Of a DNA stretch of 64,000 nt, positions 27,253-36,246 are shown piece after piece; the first letter of the stretch is position 1, and each line of letters begins with the position of its first letter. Origin of the DNA: Bacteroidales bacterium (GTDB taxonomy: Bacteria > Bacteroidota > Bacteroidia > Bacteroidales > UBA932); contig JAFSVL010000048.1 in the NCBI GenBank assembly GCA_017445015.1, positions 1 through 64,000 of the forward strand. The letters run 5' to 3'. A program made the translations under genes and the position numbers. The notes under the pieces were generated by a model. It did no database searches. It worked only from the letters and a program-made list of their open reading frames with translations, and was not told the origin of the DNA.

Positions 27253-28311
27253 CTATTCCGATTCGAAGCATTTTACAAAATCAGCAGGCACCGCACCTCG
27301 GTAAGTATAGGGTACATTCCTGAGCCGCAGGGATTGTTCCATGGCTTCCGCTGTGGCTGCGGCGTCTTCACACGGGACAATAAAGCCGTTAATCCCCTCC
27401 GAGACAATCTTTGACATGGAGGAGATGCAATTTGATGCAACGCAGGGCACCCCGAGGTATTGTGCCTCCACCAGCGCATTCGGCAAGCCTTCCCAGCGCG
27501 ATGTCAGCACAAAGCAGTCGGCAAATTTCATATAGGGAACAGGGTTGCGGCAATAACCCGTAAAAAAAACACAGTCCGACAGGGCGTTATCCCTGACACT
27601 TGCACGCAGCGACTGCACATAAGCATCATTGTCCGGGATGTCTCCGACAATGTGCAACGTGGCATCGGGATGGTGTCTTTTTACAGATAAGAACGCCTTG
27701 AGCAGGATATCCTGCCCTTTTTGAAAATCCACACGGGCAACATTGACGAAGTGCGGCCCCGCACCGGAATAGGGATTCGATGAATCTTCGGCCTTCGCGC
27801 TGAGACCGGAATAGTCCGGGATATTATTCAGGGTCACTGCCCGCCCGGGCATGACCCCCAGATCAGCGATACACTCATCCCGCAGTTCATCCGTCTGGCA
27901 GATGACGGCTGAGGCCCTCCGGTACAGCCACCGCACCAACATCCGTCCGGCCGCATCTCCATCGCCCTTGTAACTCACATTCCCCCGAATCACCGTATGC
28001 CCGACTCCGGCAAGCATCGCAGCCAGTATCATACGGCCGTTCAGATAATGGAACGAGGAGAATACCACGTCCGGCTTCTCGCGCCGGAAGAGCCGCCAGA
28101 TCCGGAAAATCCCTCCCTGCCAGATATGCCAGAGCCTGATCAGGTGCAGCTTCGCCCCATCGGGGATAAGTTCACCCACTTTGTCAGCAGAAGGGCCGAC
28201 AATGACATATTCCACCCGGAAGCGTTCAACAGGCAGGTACGAGGCAATCCGCACGGACTGCCGCTCTGCCCCGCCGTTTCCGTTCGGTAATATGACCAGA
28301 ACTTTTTTCAC
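27253..28311 (-). CDS. GT4 family glycosyltransferase (GTG start)
   Basis: A 352-residue GT-B glycosyltransferase. It opens with VLVILPNGNGGAERQSVRIA, the usual GGAE acceptor-side motif, and has FVNVARVDFQKGQDILLKAF at the domain junction and SRWEGLPNALVEAQ as the donor site. GTG at 28311 is the start that places the first beta strand correctly; no ATG is near. No donor specificity can be read. It is the last polysaccharide gene before the ATPase insertion in the direction of transcription. Confidence 0.9.
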   Translation of the reverse strand: MKKVLVILPNGNGGAERQSVRIASYLPVERFRVEYVIVGPSADKVGELIPDGAKLHLIRLWHIWQGGIFRIWRLFRREKPDVVFSSFHYLNGRMILAAMLAGVGHTVIRGNVSYKGDGDAAGRMLVRWLYRRASAVICQTDELRDECIADLGVMPGRAVTLNNIPDYSGLSAKAEDSSNPYSGAGPHFVNVARVDFQKGQDILLKAFLSVKRHHPDATLHIVGDIPDNDAYVQSLRASVRDNALSDCVFFTGYCRNPVPYMKFADCFVLTSRWEGLPNALVEAQYLGVPCVASNCISSMSKIVSEGINGFIVPCEDAAATAEAMEQSLRLRNVPYTYRGAVPADFVKCFESE

Positions 28312-28367
28312 GCTACTTTAACTTGCTAATTTAATTAAAAATTCAGGAAGAAAAAAAGCACCCCATT

Positions 28368-29639
28368 TCACCGCAAAAAACGACTAAACAACGTATTCTT
28401 GGTATTTAATTGCTCCGTTGATGGATTTTCACCACGATACTTCATTTTGCCGCCACGGGTAAGTATGCGGATATCGCCTACACCTGCATTATACTTACGA
28501 GAAAACAATTCCCCATCCGTACTGATACGACAGTTATAAAAGTATAACGAACCGTTTACAGGACCATCTTTATCCCCAATAATTGAACAAATATTGCGAA
28601 TCCTAAAGTCACAATTACGAAAGGTTGAACGTATGTGGTCTGCTGCAATTCCCCTATCCTGCTGAATAAGGGCAATGAGTCCAACATCAGAGAATTTTTG
28701 AGGGGCGAAATCAAAAAGACATTTTTGAAATGTACATGAATACAAGGCTTCAGGGACGGGCGGACACTGATACATAACAATTCGATGTGTCCATATTCCT
28801 TTAGAAAAAAATTTACTCCTCCTCACATGAATATTGAAGTTGGGGATCGTATTTGCCGTATCCGTATGAATGATAAACAACCCGGAAGACGGAACGGTTC
28901 CAGCCCCACTAAACGAACAATCATCAATCTCGGCATCCAACCCGACTGTAGGTAAAGAAGAAAGCGCATCTACAGCCAGGCAAAAACACTCATCGAGCGT
29001 ATCATAATCAATGGTTACTCTTTTCATGAAAACGCTCACATGATCTGAGCATTTATCCATAACCCAAACAGCGCCTCCCATTCGAGAGGCGGAGTGAGAA
29101 ACAATATCACAATCAGACATATAGAGATCCCCACCTGTTACAACGAGGAAACTTACATTATTATGCCACCCTTTATCAATGAAATCAACGCGCTGAATGA
29201 TTGTCTTCTTGCAATTTCTGGAGCATAGAAGATATGTGTCGCCCGTATGATAAAAATCCGGGAATTTTTCACCCAGGCGGCACTCAATCTTGAGATTGCT
29301 TACACAATACTTTTCACGGTGTATCCCTTCATCATCAAAAGCAAATATCTCATCATACTCTTCAACAGGATAATCATTATCAATGATGACGGTGGCACCT
29401 CTACCCTGCAATTCAAAAGAAGAACCAGATATCCGCGGCAATTGGCTGTGAAGTGCATACAACGCACGATCTTTGAGTCTGATGGGCAAGCCACTTCTGA
29501 TACAGGCACCAAAGGCCGGGGAATCATCAGTAACACCATCCCCGTATGCTCCGAATTGTTCCGGAGTGACAAAAGAAAGTGGCCATGCTCCAACGGCATG
29601 CAGCAAAAAAGCAATTAGAAACAAAAAACGTAGTTTCAT
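28368..29639 (-). CDS. secreted right-handed beta-helix protein (pectate-lyase-3-like)
   Basis: A 423-residue protein with a signal peptide (MKLRFLFLIAFLLHAVGAWPLS) and the pectate_lyase_3 opening FGAYGDGVTDDSPAF, followed by irregular parallel beta-helix coils. This group includes polysaccharide lyases, hydrolases and epimerases as well as phage tailspike-like folds; catalytic residues cannot be assigned here. It is overlapped by the upstream GT4 gene (4 bp), so it belongs to the locus and could trim or modify the exported polymer. Base composition is visibly richer in A+T than the window average. Confidence 0.78.
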   Translation of the reverse strand: MKLRFLFLIAFLLHAVGAWPLSFVTPEQFGAYGDGVTDDSPAFGACIRSGLPIRLKDRALYALHSQLPRISGSSFELQGRGATVIIDNDYPVEEYDEIFAFDDEGIHREKYCVSNLKIECRLGEKFPDFYHTGDTYLLCSRNCKKTIIQRVDFIDKGWHNNVSFLVVTGGDLYMSDCDIVSHSASRMGGAVWVMDKCSDHVSVFMKRVTIDYDTLDECFCLAVDALSSLPTVGLDAEIDDCSFSGAGTVPSSGLFIIHTDTANTIPNFNIHVRRSKFFSKGIWTHRIVMYQCPPVPEALYSCTFQKCLFDFAPQKFSDVGLIALIQQDRGIAADHIRSTFRNCDFRIRNICSIIGDKDGPVNGSLYFYNCRISTDGELFSRKYNAGVGDIRILTRGGKMKYRGENPSTEQLNTKNTLFSRFLR

Positions 29640-30781
29640 CTACTATAAACCTCTACATATTTTCCCGCAATTGCCTTCCACGATTGCCCTCCTTCAGAAT
29701 TGCGTTTCGCAATATTTTCACGCATTTTCTCCAAAAGTTCCGCATCGCCAAGAAGTCTCCCAAAAGCCATCGAAAGGCCCTCGACATCCCTAGGAGGAAC
29801 AAGTAAGCCCGTTATCCCGTCTTCAACAACCTCCGAAAAGTTGCCCACCCTTGTTGCGACTACTGGAGTGCATAGTGCGAAAGAGGTCTGAATAACCCCA
29901 CTCTGTGTCGCATCTGTATATGGGCAAACAACAAATTTTGCCGACGATACATAATCCGCAACTTCTTTTACCGTCAAATATCGATGCAGAATTTCAACAT
30001 CATTTTTACCGGAATACAGTTTAGTATCAAAACAGATAGGCCCAGCACCTGCAATCACCAGGCGAACCTCGGGGAAACGGTCGCGAATTCGATTGAACGC
30101 TTTCAAAGCAAAATCAATCCCCTTATAAGGAGAAAAGCGGCCCATGAAAAGAATGAAAGGGGGACCCGGCACCTGTGTTTTGCCGAAAACCGTATAACAG
30201 GTATATGGCCCAAGAGATGCATGAAAAATACGTTGGGGAGAGACATGCCATTTTCGACAGAACACCTCATCCTGTAAATGATTTAGCAAAACAAACTTAG
30301 AACAAACATAGGGCAAAAACATACGCTTAATCGTATCCCGAAAAGATCCCTCTCCACTGTGCGGTATCGGATCATGAACCACACAAAGGGATTTTTTCTT
30401 ATATTTAAGCAGCAACGGGAAATGAAAAGCATTAGGGATATTCACATAGTGAACAACATCTGGCTTAATCCTGTCAATAAGCCTCCATTCACTTAGAAAG
30501 AGACGGAACGATGCCCATCCAGTTTTACCAACGCTGTCATTGGAAACAAAGACCTTATCTAAATCCAGCCATTCATGCCACATTGCAAACGCAGAATAGG
30601 AAGATGCTGGATAGATCCCTGATTTACATTGAATTTTTTCAAATTCCAGCAGGGTAGTCTTATCAAAAAACGGAGCCAGTCGGACAATATAGTATACCTC
30701 ATGTCCAGCATCCCGCAATGCCTTAATCAGTGGAAAGTCACAGTCAGCAAAGGGGGGGATCGATATCATAACAATTCTCAT
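29636..30781 (-). CDS. GT4 family glycosyltransferase
   Basis: A 381-residue GT-B enzyme. It has the N-terminal MISIPPFADCDFPLIKAL segment, HVPLL-type linker strands, FMGRFSPYKGIDFALKAF at the start of the donor domain, and YTDATQSGVIQTSFALCTPV in place of the usual E-x7-E motif, where one Glu is replaced by Gln-Ser. It is A+T-rich like its neighbours. Specificity is unknown. Confidence 0.88.
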   Translation of the reverse strand: MRIVMISIPPFADCDFPLIKALRDAGHEVYYIVRLAPFFDKTTLLEFEKIQCKSGIYPASSYSAFAMWHEWLDLDKVFVSNDSVGKTGWASFRLFLSEWRLIDRIKPDVVHYVNIPNAFHFPLLLKYKKKSLCVVHDPIPHSGEGSFRDTIKRMFLPYVCSKFVLLNHLQDEVFCRKWHVSPQRIFHASLGPYTCYTVFGKTQVPGPPFILFMGRFSPYKGIDFALKAFNRIRDRFPEVRLVIAGAGPICFDTKLYSGKNDVEILHRYLTVKEVADYVSSAKFVVCPYTDATQSGVIQTSFALCTPVVATRVGNFSEVVEDGITGLLVPPRDVEGLSMAFGRLLGDAELLEKMRENIAKRNSEGGQSWKAIAGKYVEVYSR

Positions 30782-30812
30782 ATACGCGTGATTGAGGCCG
30801 TTTAAAGAACCA

Positions 30813-31820
30813 TTATTTATTGACCAGCCGAATATTGTAGCGTGAAAGGATCTGAGACAATTCAGCCGCTCTACATCCGGTTGAATGGGGCAGCAGGAAA
30901 TGGGTAGCTAGCCCCACATCGAATGGGAGGCCCCGCATACGGTCCAACTGCATTTCAAATTCTTCGTAACCACTCACATTAGGGACTACCGATGAAAGAT
31001 TATACCACTCCGTATCCTGATTTTTAGGATAATGTCCGATAACGTGACAGCGGTTCGATAGCATCTCGAAAAGACGTGGCGTTACCTGATTGTACCTAGA
31101 GCTTTCCGCTTTCGCTTCATCCAAACCAGGCGTAGTATAACAACTAACTCGCGTGGCTGCAATCATTTGCAGATAGGATTCTCTTCCAGTATCTTTAGCG
31201 ACAAAACGCCCCTTGTTACTCATATAGCATCGGTTTTCAATCTCGCCGTTGTTGAGGATATATTCAAAATCCGGATGTCGTCGGGAATATTCCTCTAATA
31301 AGCGCAGGAAAAAGGGATTTGGGCGCCCGAAGACACAAAAATCATACTTTTTTTCCACCGGACGGGCCAGACGTTCCAGATAGGAGTCCGGCACTGATAA
31401 TGCCCAATGTTCAACAGGGAAAGGGCAGTTGTGCGCCAAGAGGAAATCATAGACTTCCCGGTTGGAAACCAGCATCAGGGGCACATGGCGATAGGCCTTG
31501 AAAAACGCAGGTAGGTCCTCCTCTTCCAGCCAAAAATCAATCAGGACTGGGATGCTGTTTCGATTGTTCCAGCAAAGCTCCTCGGTTGTTGCCGTCATAA
31601 TAAAACGCACCCCCAACGAAGAAGATGGGAGTAGCGCATGATACAATCCCGTCAGCCCGTTTTTTTCAAAACGGCGGTGAAAAATATTACTGATCTCACC
31701 CGGTGCATTGATCCTTAACCCCAAGGAACGGGCAAGAATATCCTCCCATTCATAAACAATTTGAAAAGAGGGATATGGAGCGAATTTCCGCTGTGAACAA
31801 ATGTGCGTCAGCGTTCTCAT
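30813..31820 (-). CDS. putative glycosyltransferase-like protein of unknown specificity
   Basis: A 335-residue soluble protein that I do not recognise with certainty. The second half has KYDFCVFGRPNPFFLRLL, YLQMIAATRVSCYTTPGLD and QVTPRLFEMLSNRCHVIGHY, which resemble the donor-binding half of GT1/GT4-like proteins (DUF3880/Glyco_trans_1_2 group). No catalytic residues can be named. It overlaps the upstream FAD-enzyme gene by 4 bp, so it is part of the operon and probably adds or modifies a sugar. Confidence 0.65.
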   Translation of the reverse strand: MRTLTHICSQRKFAPYPSFQIVYEWEDILARSLGLRINAPGEISNIFHRRFEKNGLTGLYHALLPSSSLGVRFIMTATTEELCWNNRNSIPVLIDFWLEEEDLPAFFKAYRHVPLMLVSNREVYDFLLAHNCPFPVEHWALSVPDSYLERLARPVEKKYDFCVFGRPNPFFLRLLEEYSRRHPDFEYILNNGEIENRCYMSNKGRFVAKDTGRESYLQMIAATRVSCYTTPGLDEAKAESSRYNQVTPRLFEMLSNRCHVIGHYPKNQDTEWYNLSSVVPNVSGYEEFEMQLDRMRGLPFDVGLATHFLLPHSTGCRAAELSQILSRYNIRLVNK

Positions 31821-33052
31821 AGCGTCTTACAAAGATCCATCGCCGCACCAATGGCTACATCCATATTATAATACTCCCAATCGGCAAAACGTCCACAAAG
31901 ATAGAGCCCGCTCTCAGCCAACACCTCCTTCATCTCAGCCATCACCCGACGCGTCTCAGGTCCTTGTATCGGATAAGTATACGGACTATAATGATGGGTA
32001 ATGTATCTGGGATGGAAGGGAATCCGCTGCAAGTTGTCGAGAATTTCATCCTTCGATACTTCATCGGTAAACTCCACCGTACCCGTCATCTTACCGGGGG
32101 CATTGTTGGTCGGGGAAAAATTACCCGTACAGATAATACGGTGAGAACGATGTTCCGCCCCAGGCTGATATACCCATGAATAGGGATTGGTATCCAATTC
32201 GCAGAAAACCGCTGTTGTCCCATGGGATTCCAGACTGTCAATAAAAGAGGTCCACCGGTCAATATCCACCCCCCGGGTCATCGCAGGCAGGCCCTTTACA
32301 TTCCCGCAGAACACGATCTTATCATAACTTTCGCCGGCGATCCGCCATGCACCTCCGGTATATGTTATCTGACCGACTTCCGTTCCATAACAGATATCCA
32401 GGCCCTGCGAGAGGCGGTCGGCGATAAATTGGGAACCACCGGTGTTGCCGTACCAGAAACTGGCGTGCACAAAACTCTTTTCCTCCACATGATTGATGTT
32501 GTTAAAGAGCATCTCTGCTGGACTGGGCATAGGCAGTTTTCCCTCAAGCCAATCCAGAGGCACACAATCCAGCGGACGACGCCACACCTTCTCGTTATAA
32601 GGTTTAAAATACAGCTCATACAAGGTCTCCCCGAAACGCTTGCGCAGGAAATCGGCAAAATTATCCGGACAAGCACCATCTACAGCCGAAATCCGCAACA
32701 AGTCCCCGATAATATTCCGCTGAATGTCCGGAGCGAAGCGATAAAAGTGATTCTCGATAGGATAGGGCACCATTAAGGACCCTGTCATCGCTACGACGGC
32801 ATTGCGGTCTGCCTTACGGAATTCCCGGCCCCGGTCAAACTGTCCCCAGAACCAGTCCAGAACGTCCTGCCTGCTGGAATTGAAGACATGCCCGCCACAA
32901 AGATGGAAGAGGCTCCCCTCTACCCTCCTGCAACGGATCAAGCCCCCGGGAACAGTTTCCTTCTCAAAGACTTTGACCGCATAACGATCCTGAAGGAGCC
33001 GGGCAACGCTCAATCCGGAAATACCGGCACCAATAACAGCTACTCTTTCCAT
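31817..33052 (-). CDS. FAD-dependent UDP-galactopyranose-mutase/protoporphyrinogen-oxidase-like protein
   Basis: A 411-residue flavoprotein. The dinucleotide-binding GAGISGLSVARLL (8-20) and VFEKETVPGGLIR are followed by GGHVFNSS and YPIENHFYRF, which resemble UDP-galactopyranose mutases; the C-terminal LYLCGRFADWEYYNMDVAIGAA closes the FAD site. UGM converts UDP-Galp to UDP-Galf, so the polymer may contain a furanose sugar. It is divergent from classical Glf, so 'UGM-like' is as far as the sequence goes. It overlaps the flippase gene end by 13 bp. Confidence 0.78.
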   Translation of the reverse strand: MERVAVIGAGISGLSVARLLQDRYAVKVFEKETVPGGLIRCRRVEGSLFHLCGGHVFNSSRQDVLDWFWGQFDRGREFRKADRNAVVAMTGSLMVPYPIENHFYRFAPDIQRNIIGDLLRISAVDGACPDNFADFLRKRFGETLYELYFKPYNEKVWRRPLDCVPLDWLEGKLPMPSPAEMLFNNINHVEEKSFVHASFWYGNTGGSQFIADRLSQGLDICYGTEVGQITYTGGAWRIAGESYDKIVFCGNVKGLPAMTRGVDIDRWTSFIDSLESHGTTAVFCELDTNPYSWVYQPGAEHRSHRIICTGNFSPTNNAPGKMTGTVEFTDEVSKDEILDNLQRIPFHPRYITHHYSPYTYPIQGPETRRVMAEMKEVLAESGLYLCGRFADWEYYNMDVAIGAAMDLCKTL

Positions 33053-34470
33053 ACTTTGACAAAAGTTTTCCTACCCGCAAAAATTCCCATTGACAACGCG
33101 AAGAACAAAGCGATTCTCCAAGGCAAAGACAATGCATCGATGGCAAAAAGCGAAAAAGCGATCGATGCAAATACAACGGCAAGTAACAACCCCGAGAATT
33201 TCCAGGTCATTGCCCCGCCAACTGTCTTCTTCAGCACAGGGAAAATATACAACAGGTTCAAAATACTCGCCAAGACAAAACCGGCAGCGAGTCCTTCCGC
33301 CCCTCTGCGCGAGGAGAAATACAGGATAGGCGTACTGACGAGCGCATAAATCACAGAGCATACGGCCAGCTTCCCCTGCGCATCAGCCGCGCCGAGCGTA
33401 TTTCCGTTCAGGCAAAAGATTCCATAAAGTACAGTGTACCAGCACTGATAGGCCAGGACATTGGCTGTATTTGCATAATCCGCACCATAAAGAAGCGCGA
33501 CCAGTTCCCCCTTGAAAAGCGAGGCACTAATTGCCATATAAACCCCAAGGCCACAGACCAATGCCAACACTTTACGGGTCTGCAAGCTGAAGGCCGCACG
33601 ATCCCTGGCAAAAAGAATAGACTGGTTCGGAAAGAAGGCACTGAAAGCCGTCTGCATGAACAGCGTTATGGGGAGCAACAGCTTGTTTGCCGTATTAAAA
33701 TAGGCTACCTCTACCACGCCTGTATTGTGCTCCAGAAACAAAATAGGGAATTGTCCGGTAAACAGGCTCAGCAGGTACATCAAATAAAAAGGCATCGCCT
33801 GCTTGAGATAGTCCTGACTCTCCTGAAACGAAATATGCTTCTGTCCCCCACCGTCACGAAGCAAAGAGAAATGTTTCAGGCATACATAATAGGCGACGGT
33901 TTTCAAAACATAGACCCCAAGATAGACAGCCAGCACGGATTCAACGGTAAACCAGGACCTGGGCATCAGCAGATAAATCACCAGATTGAGCAGGGTTGCC
34001 GATATCCCAATCACCGTATTCCATTCCATCCGCTGCATACCGAATGCCACATTCTGCTCCGCATCCCACAGACTCTCAAGAAAAACGCCCCCAAGGATCG
34101 AGAAAATGACAAACGAAGAAAATTCCTGATGGGTAAAGAACGCATAGAGGGCAAACGCGACAGCGGAGACGATAAAGCCCCCTCCGCGCAACACCAGCGA
34201 AAGACGGAAATAGAAGGCGGAATGATCCTGTTCCCGTGCAACAGAACGCGTAACCAACTGACTCAGTCCCAGCGACGCGACGAAGTAAAACATGCTGATA
34301 TAAGTCAGAACGAGGGAGTATTCGCCATAACGCTCCGGAGCCAGAAACCTCGCCACGATGATATTGATAATCATCGAGATGAACCTGGAGCCGAAATTCC
34401 CGACCGTTAAAAGTGAGAAGTTGCGCAAAAACGGACGGGAATCAAGCTTATGAAGCCAACTTTCTCTCAT
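33040..34470 (-). CDS. wzx: Wzx-type polysaccharide flippase
   Basis: A 476-residue polytopic membrane protein of the MOP/MVF superfamily with about 12-14 hydrophobic segments. It begins with FLRNFSLLTVGNFGSRFISM followed by ARFLAPERYGEYSLV, the usual N-terminal signature of O-antigen flippases. It should move the lipid-linked repeat unit across the inner membrane. The ATG at 34470 overlaps the preceding wzy stop by 23 bp; an upstream codon at 34512 is possible but adds a non-conserved extension. Confidence 0.9.
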   Translation of the reverse strand: MRESWLHKLDSRPFLRNFSLLTVGNFGSRFISMIINIIVARFLAPERYGEYSLVLTYISMFYFVASLGLSQLVTRSVAREQDHSAFYFRLSLVLRGGGFIVSAVAFALYAFFTHQEFSSFVIFSILGGVFLESLWDAEQNVAFGMQRMEWNTVIGISATLLNLVIYLLMPRSWFTVESVLAVYLGVYVLKTVAYYVCLKHFSLLRDGGGQKHISFQESQDYLKQAMPFYLMYLLSLFTGQFPILFLEHNTGVVEVAYFNTANKLLLPITLFMQTAFSAFFPNQSILFARDRAAFSLQTRKVLALVCGLGVYMAISASLFKGELVALLYGADYANTANVLAYQCWYTVLYGIFCLNGNTLGAADAQGKLAVCSVIYALVSTPILYFSSRRGAEGLAAGFVLASILNLLYIFPVLKKTVGGAMTWKFSGLLLAVVFASIAFSLFAIDALSLPWRIALFFALSMGIFAGRKTFVKVWKE

Positions 34471-35677
34471 ATCGGACAATGTCCCTATCTGCCAGGAACA
34501 GCATAAATCCAAAAAAGACGAACCAGTTAATATTTTGAGTATAAATGGTTACGAGAGGCGCGTTCACAAGAAATGCAACAAAATACATTTTTAAATGCAT
34601 CTGTAACTTTTTCCAATTTTTCACCACAAAAAAAATATAAAAAGAGATGAAGCACAACGCCGTAAGTACGCCAAACATATTTGCAGCTCCTACAATCCCC
34701 ACATCCGCATGGTATAGATGGAGGGTATCATAAAAATATCGAACCTGCTCCCCATATGCACTATTTCCAATAGGACCGTTCCCAAAAAGGACGGAAAGAG
34801 GCCCACCCCAAAACTCTAGTCCATAGGTAGCATAGGTAATTAAACGGATATTGTCATCCGATAAATCACCTGCCGTTAAATCCATCAACTCGCCGAAGAG
34901 TTTTGAAGAGTTTAGGACAATCAATACAGCAAACGCAACCAAACCAACTAATACCAACCATCTCCGTTTGCTATGGGAAGAAAACAAAAAAACAAAGGAA
35001 AGTGCAACCAAGGTGGATGCCATAAACTGTCGGGATTGATCCAGATAGACACCTAAAAGACCCACCATGAACAAGATCAATGCCTTTCCAGAAAAACGTT
35101 GCGTAAGCTCTTGAAAATACCTGAATACCAGAAACATAGAGAGATAGGTGTCTTCTATATAGAAGCGATAGATACCGCTTCTCACTTCGACATCCTTATA
35201 GGTACCGCTGACCATATCCAACCCATCCTGACGAAAGGCAAACCAATAGTCAGGATATGTAAATTGTTGAGCTACATAAATAAAGGTTCTTGCAAGCGCA
35301 AATACGGTAAGCGCATTCAAGACAACCTCGGTGGATAACTTAGCCTTATGGGGGAGAAAATAGACAAGAACGAGAAAGAAACAGAGATACGCCCGCATAG
35401 ATTCTACCGGAGACTGACCGTTCTCAATCCAGGCCGGGAGAAAACTCAGCATCGGAATCAGAAGGAGGGCAAGCATCCAATAACGGCCAGGGACATATCT
35501 GGGGCTGCGAGAGAAGATGCAAATCAAAATGAGCAGTAGCGCCATTACATTGGTCACCCTGCCATGAAGCGTGGAAGATAGACCTACAAAGTCAAAATAG
35601 CGCAAAGAATGCAGGAATACGAAAAAAACGAATCCGGCAACTGCTTTAGGGTATTTGCGTAGGTCAATCCAACTCAT
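34448..35677 (-). CDS. wzy: Wzy-like O-antigen/exopolysaccharide polymerase
   Basis: A 409-residue integral membrane protein with about 10-12 hydrophobic helices and a large hydrophilic loop between the later helices (DLTAGDLSDDNIRLITYATYG ... GEQVRYFYDTLHLYHADVG). The polar loop, the genomic context next to wzx, and the low sequence similarity typical of the family all fit a polymerase that joins repeat units in the periplasm. The start at 35677 overlaps the acetyltransferase stop (TAATG). The gene is clearly A+T-richer than housekeeping genes in the window. Confidence 0.82.
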   Translation of the reverse strand: MSWIDLRKYPKAVAGFVFFVFLHSLRYFDFVGLSSTLHGRVTNVMALLLILICIFSRSPRYVPGRYWMLALLLIPMLSFLPAWIENGQSPVESMRAYLCFFLVLVYFLPHKAKLSTEVVLNALTVFALARTFIYVAQQFTYPDYWFAFRQDGLDMVSGTYKDVEVRSGIYRFYIEDTYLSMFLVFRYFQELTQRFSGKALILFMVGLLGVYLDQSRQFMASTLVALSFVFLFSSHSKRRWLVLVGLVAFAVLIVLNSSKLFGELMDLTAGDLSDDNIRLITYATYGLEFWGGPLSVLFGNGPIGNSAYGEQVRYFYDTLHLYHADVGIVGAANMFGVLTALCFISFYIFFVVKNWKKLQMHLKMYFVAFLVNAPLVTIYTQNINWFVFFGFMLFLADRDIVRYERKLAS

Positions 35678-36246
35678 TATAAAAGAGGCAACCAATAATT
35701 ACCGGGAACATATTTGTAATTCTTACGCTCCCGAACAGAGAGACGGCGCGCAGGGACGCCACCCACTACCGTCCATGGTTCCACATCCGAAGTAACAACA
35801 GCACCGGCAGCGATCACAGCCCCCTCACCAATGGTTACGCCCGGCAATACGATACAATTGGAACAAAGCCAAGCATAATCCCCTATCGTTACGGGAGCGC
35901 CCTTTGCCCTGAATGAAATATCGTTATAATCATGATGCAAGGTCCAGATGGTCACGTCCGAGGCAAAGCACACATTACGCCCAATGAAAAGGCCCTTTCG
36001 GCAATCCAGATGATTCCTGAAGCCTATTGAGCTGCCTTCGCCGATCGTGAGAGGGCCACGCCAATATTCAAGGCCATGATAAAGCGGCACGGAACGATGA
36101 ATGTTCACATCACGGTAAAGGCACAATAGTCCCCTCCGAATGTGCTTTGACGGAATGCAACAGATAAAACGAATCCATAGCATTGAGAGCGTATCAAACC
36201 ACAGTCGCCGCTTCTCCTGAAGATGTCTGTAAACCTTTTTTACCAT
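35677..36246 (-). CDS. hexapeptide-repeat O-acetyltransferase
   Basis: A 189-residue left-handed beta-helix acyltransferase. Hexapeptide turns run from LTIGEGSSIGF through LFIGRNVCFASDVTIW and VTIGDYAWLCSNCIVLPGVTIGEGAVIAAGAVV in adjoining parts; the catalytic His lies in TLHHDYND. It probably acetylates a sugar of the repeat unit using acetyl-CoA. The ATG at 36246 would overlap wzz by 53 bp; a shorter form from 36183 would avoid overlap but would lose a helix common to relatives. The start is therefore uncertain. Confidence 0.85.
   Translation of the reverse strand: MVKKVYRHLQEKRRLWFDTLSMLWIRFICCIPSKHIRRGLLCLYRDVNIHRSVPLYHGLEYWRGPLTIGEGSSIGFRNHLDCRKGLFIGRNVCFASDVTIWTLHHDYNDISFRAKGAPVTIGDYAWLCSNCIVLPGVTIGEGAVIAAGAVVTSDVEPWTVVGGVPARRLSVRERKNYKYVPGNYWLPLL

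Noticed and set aside
28368..29639. Phage tailspike or prophage remnant
   Set aside because: The beta-helix protein has a signal peptide and is translationally coupled to glycosyltransferase genes; no phage genes are nearby.
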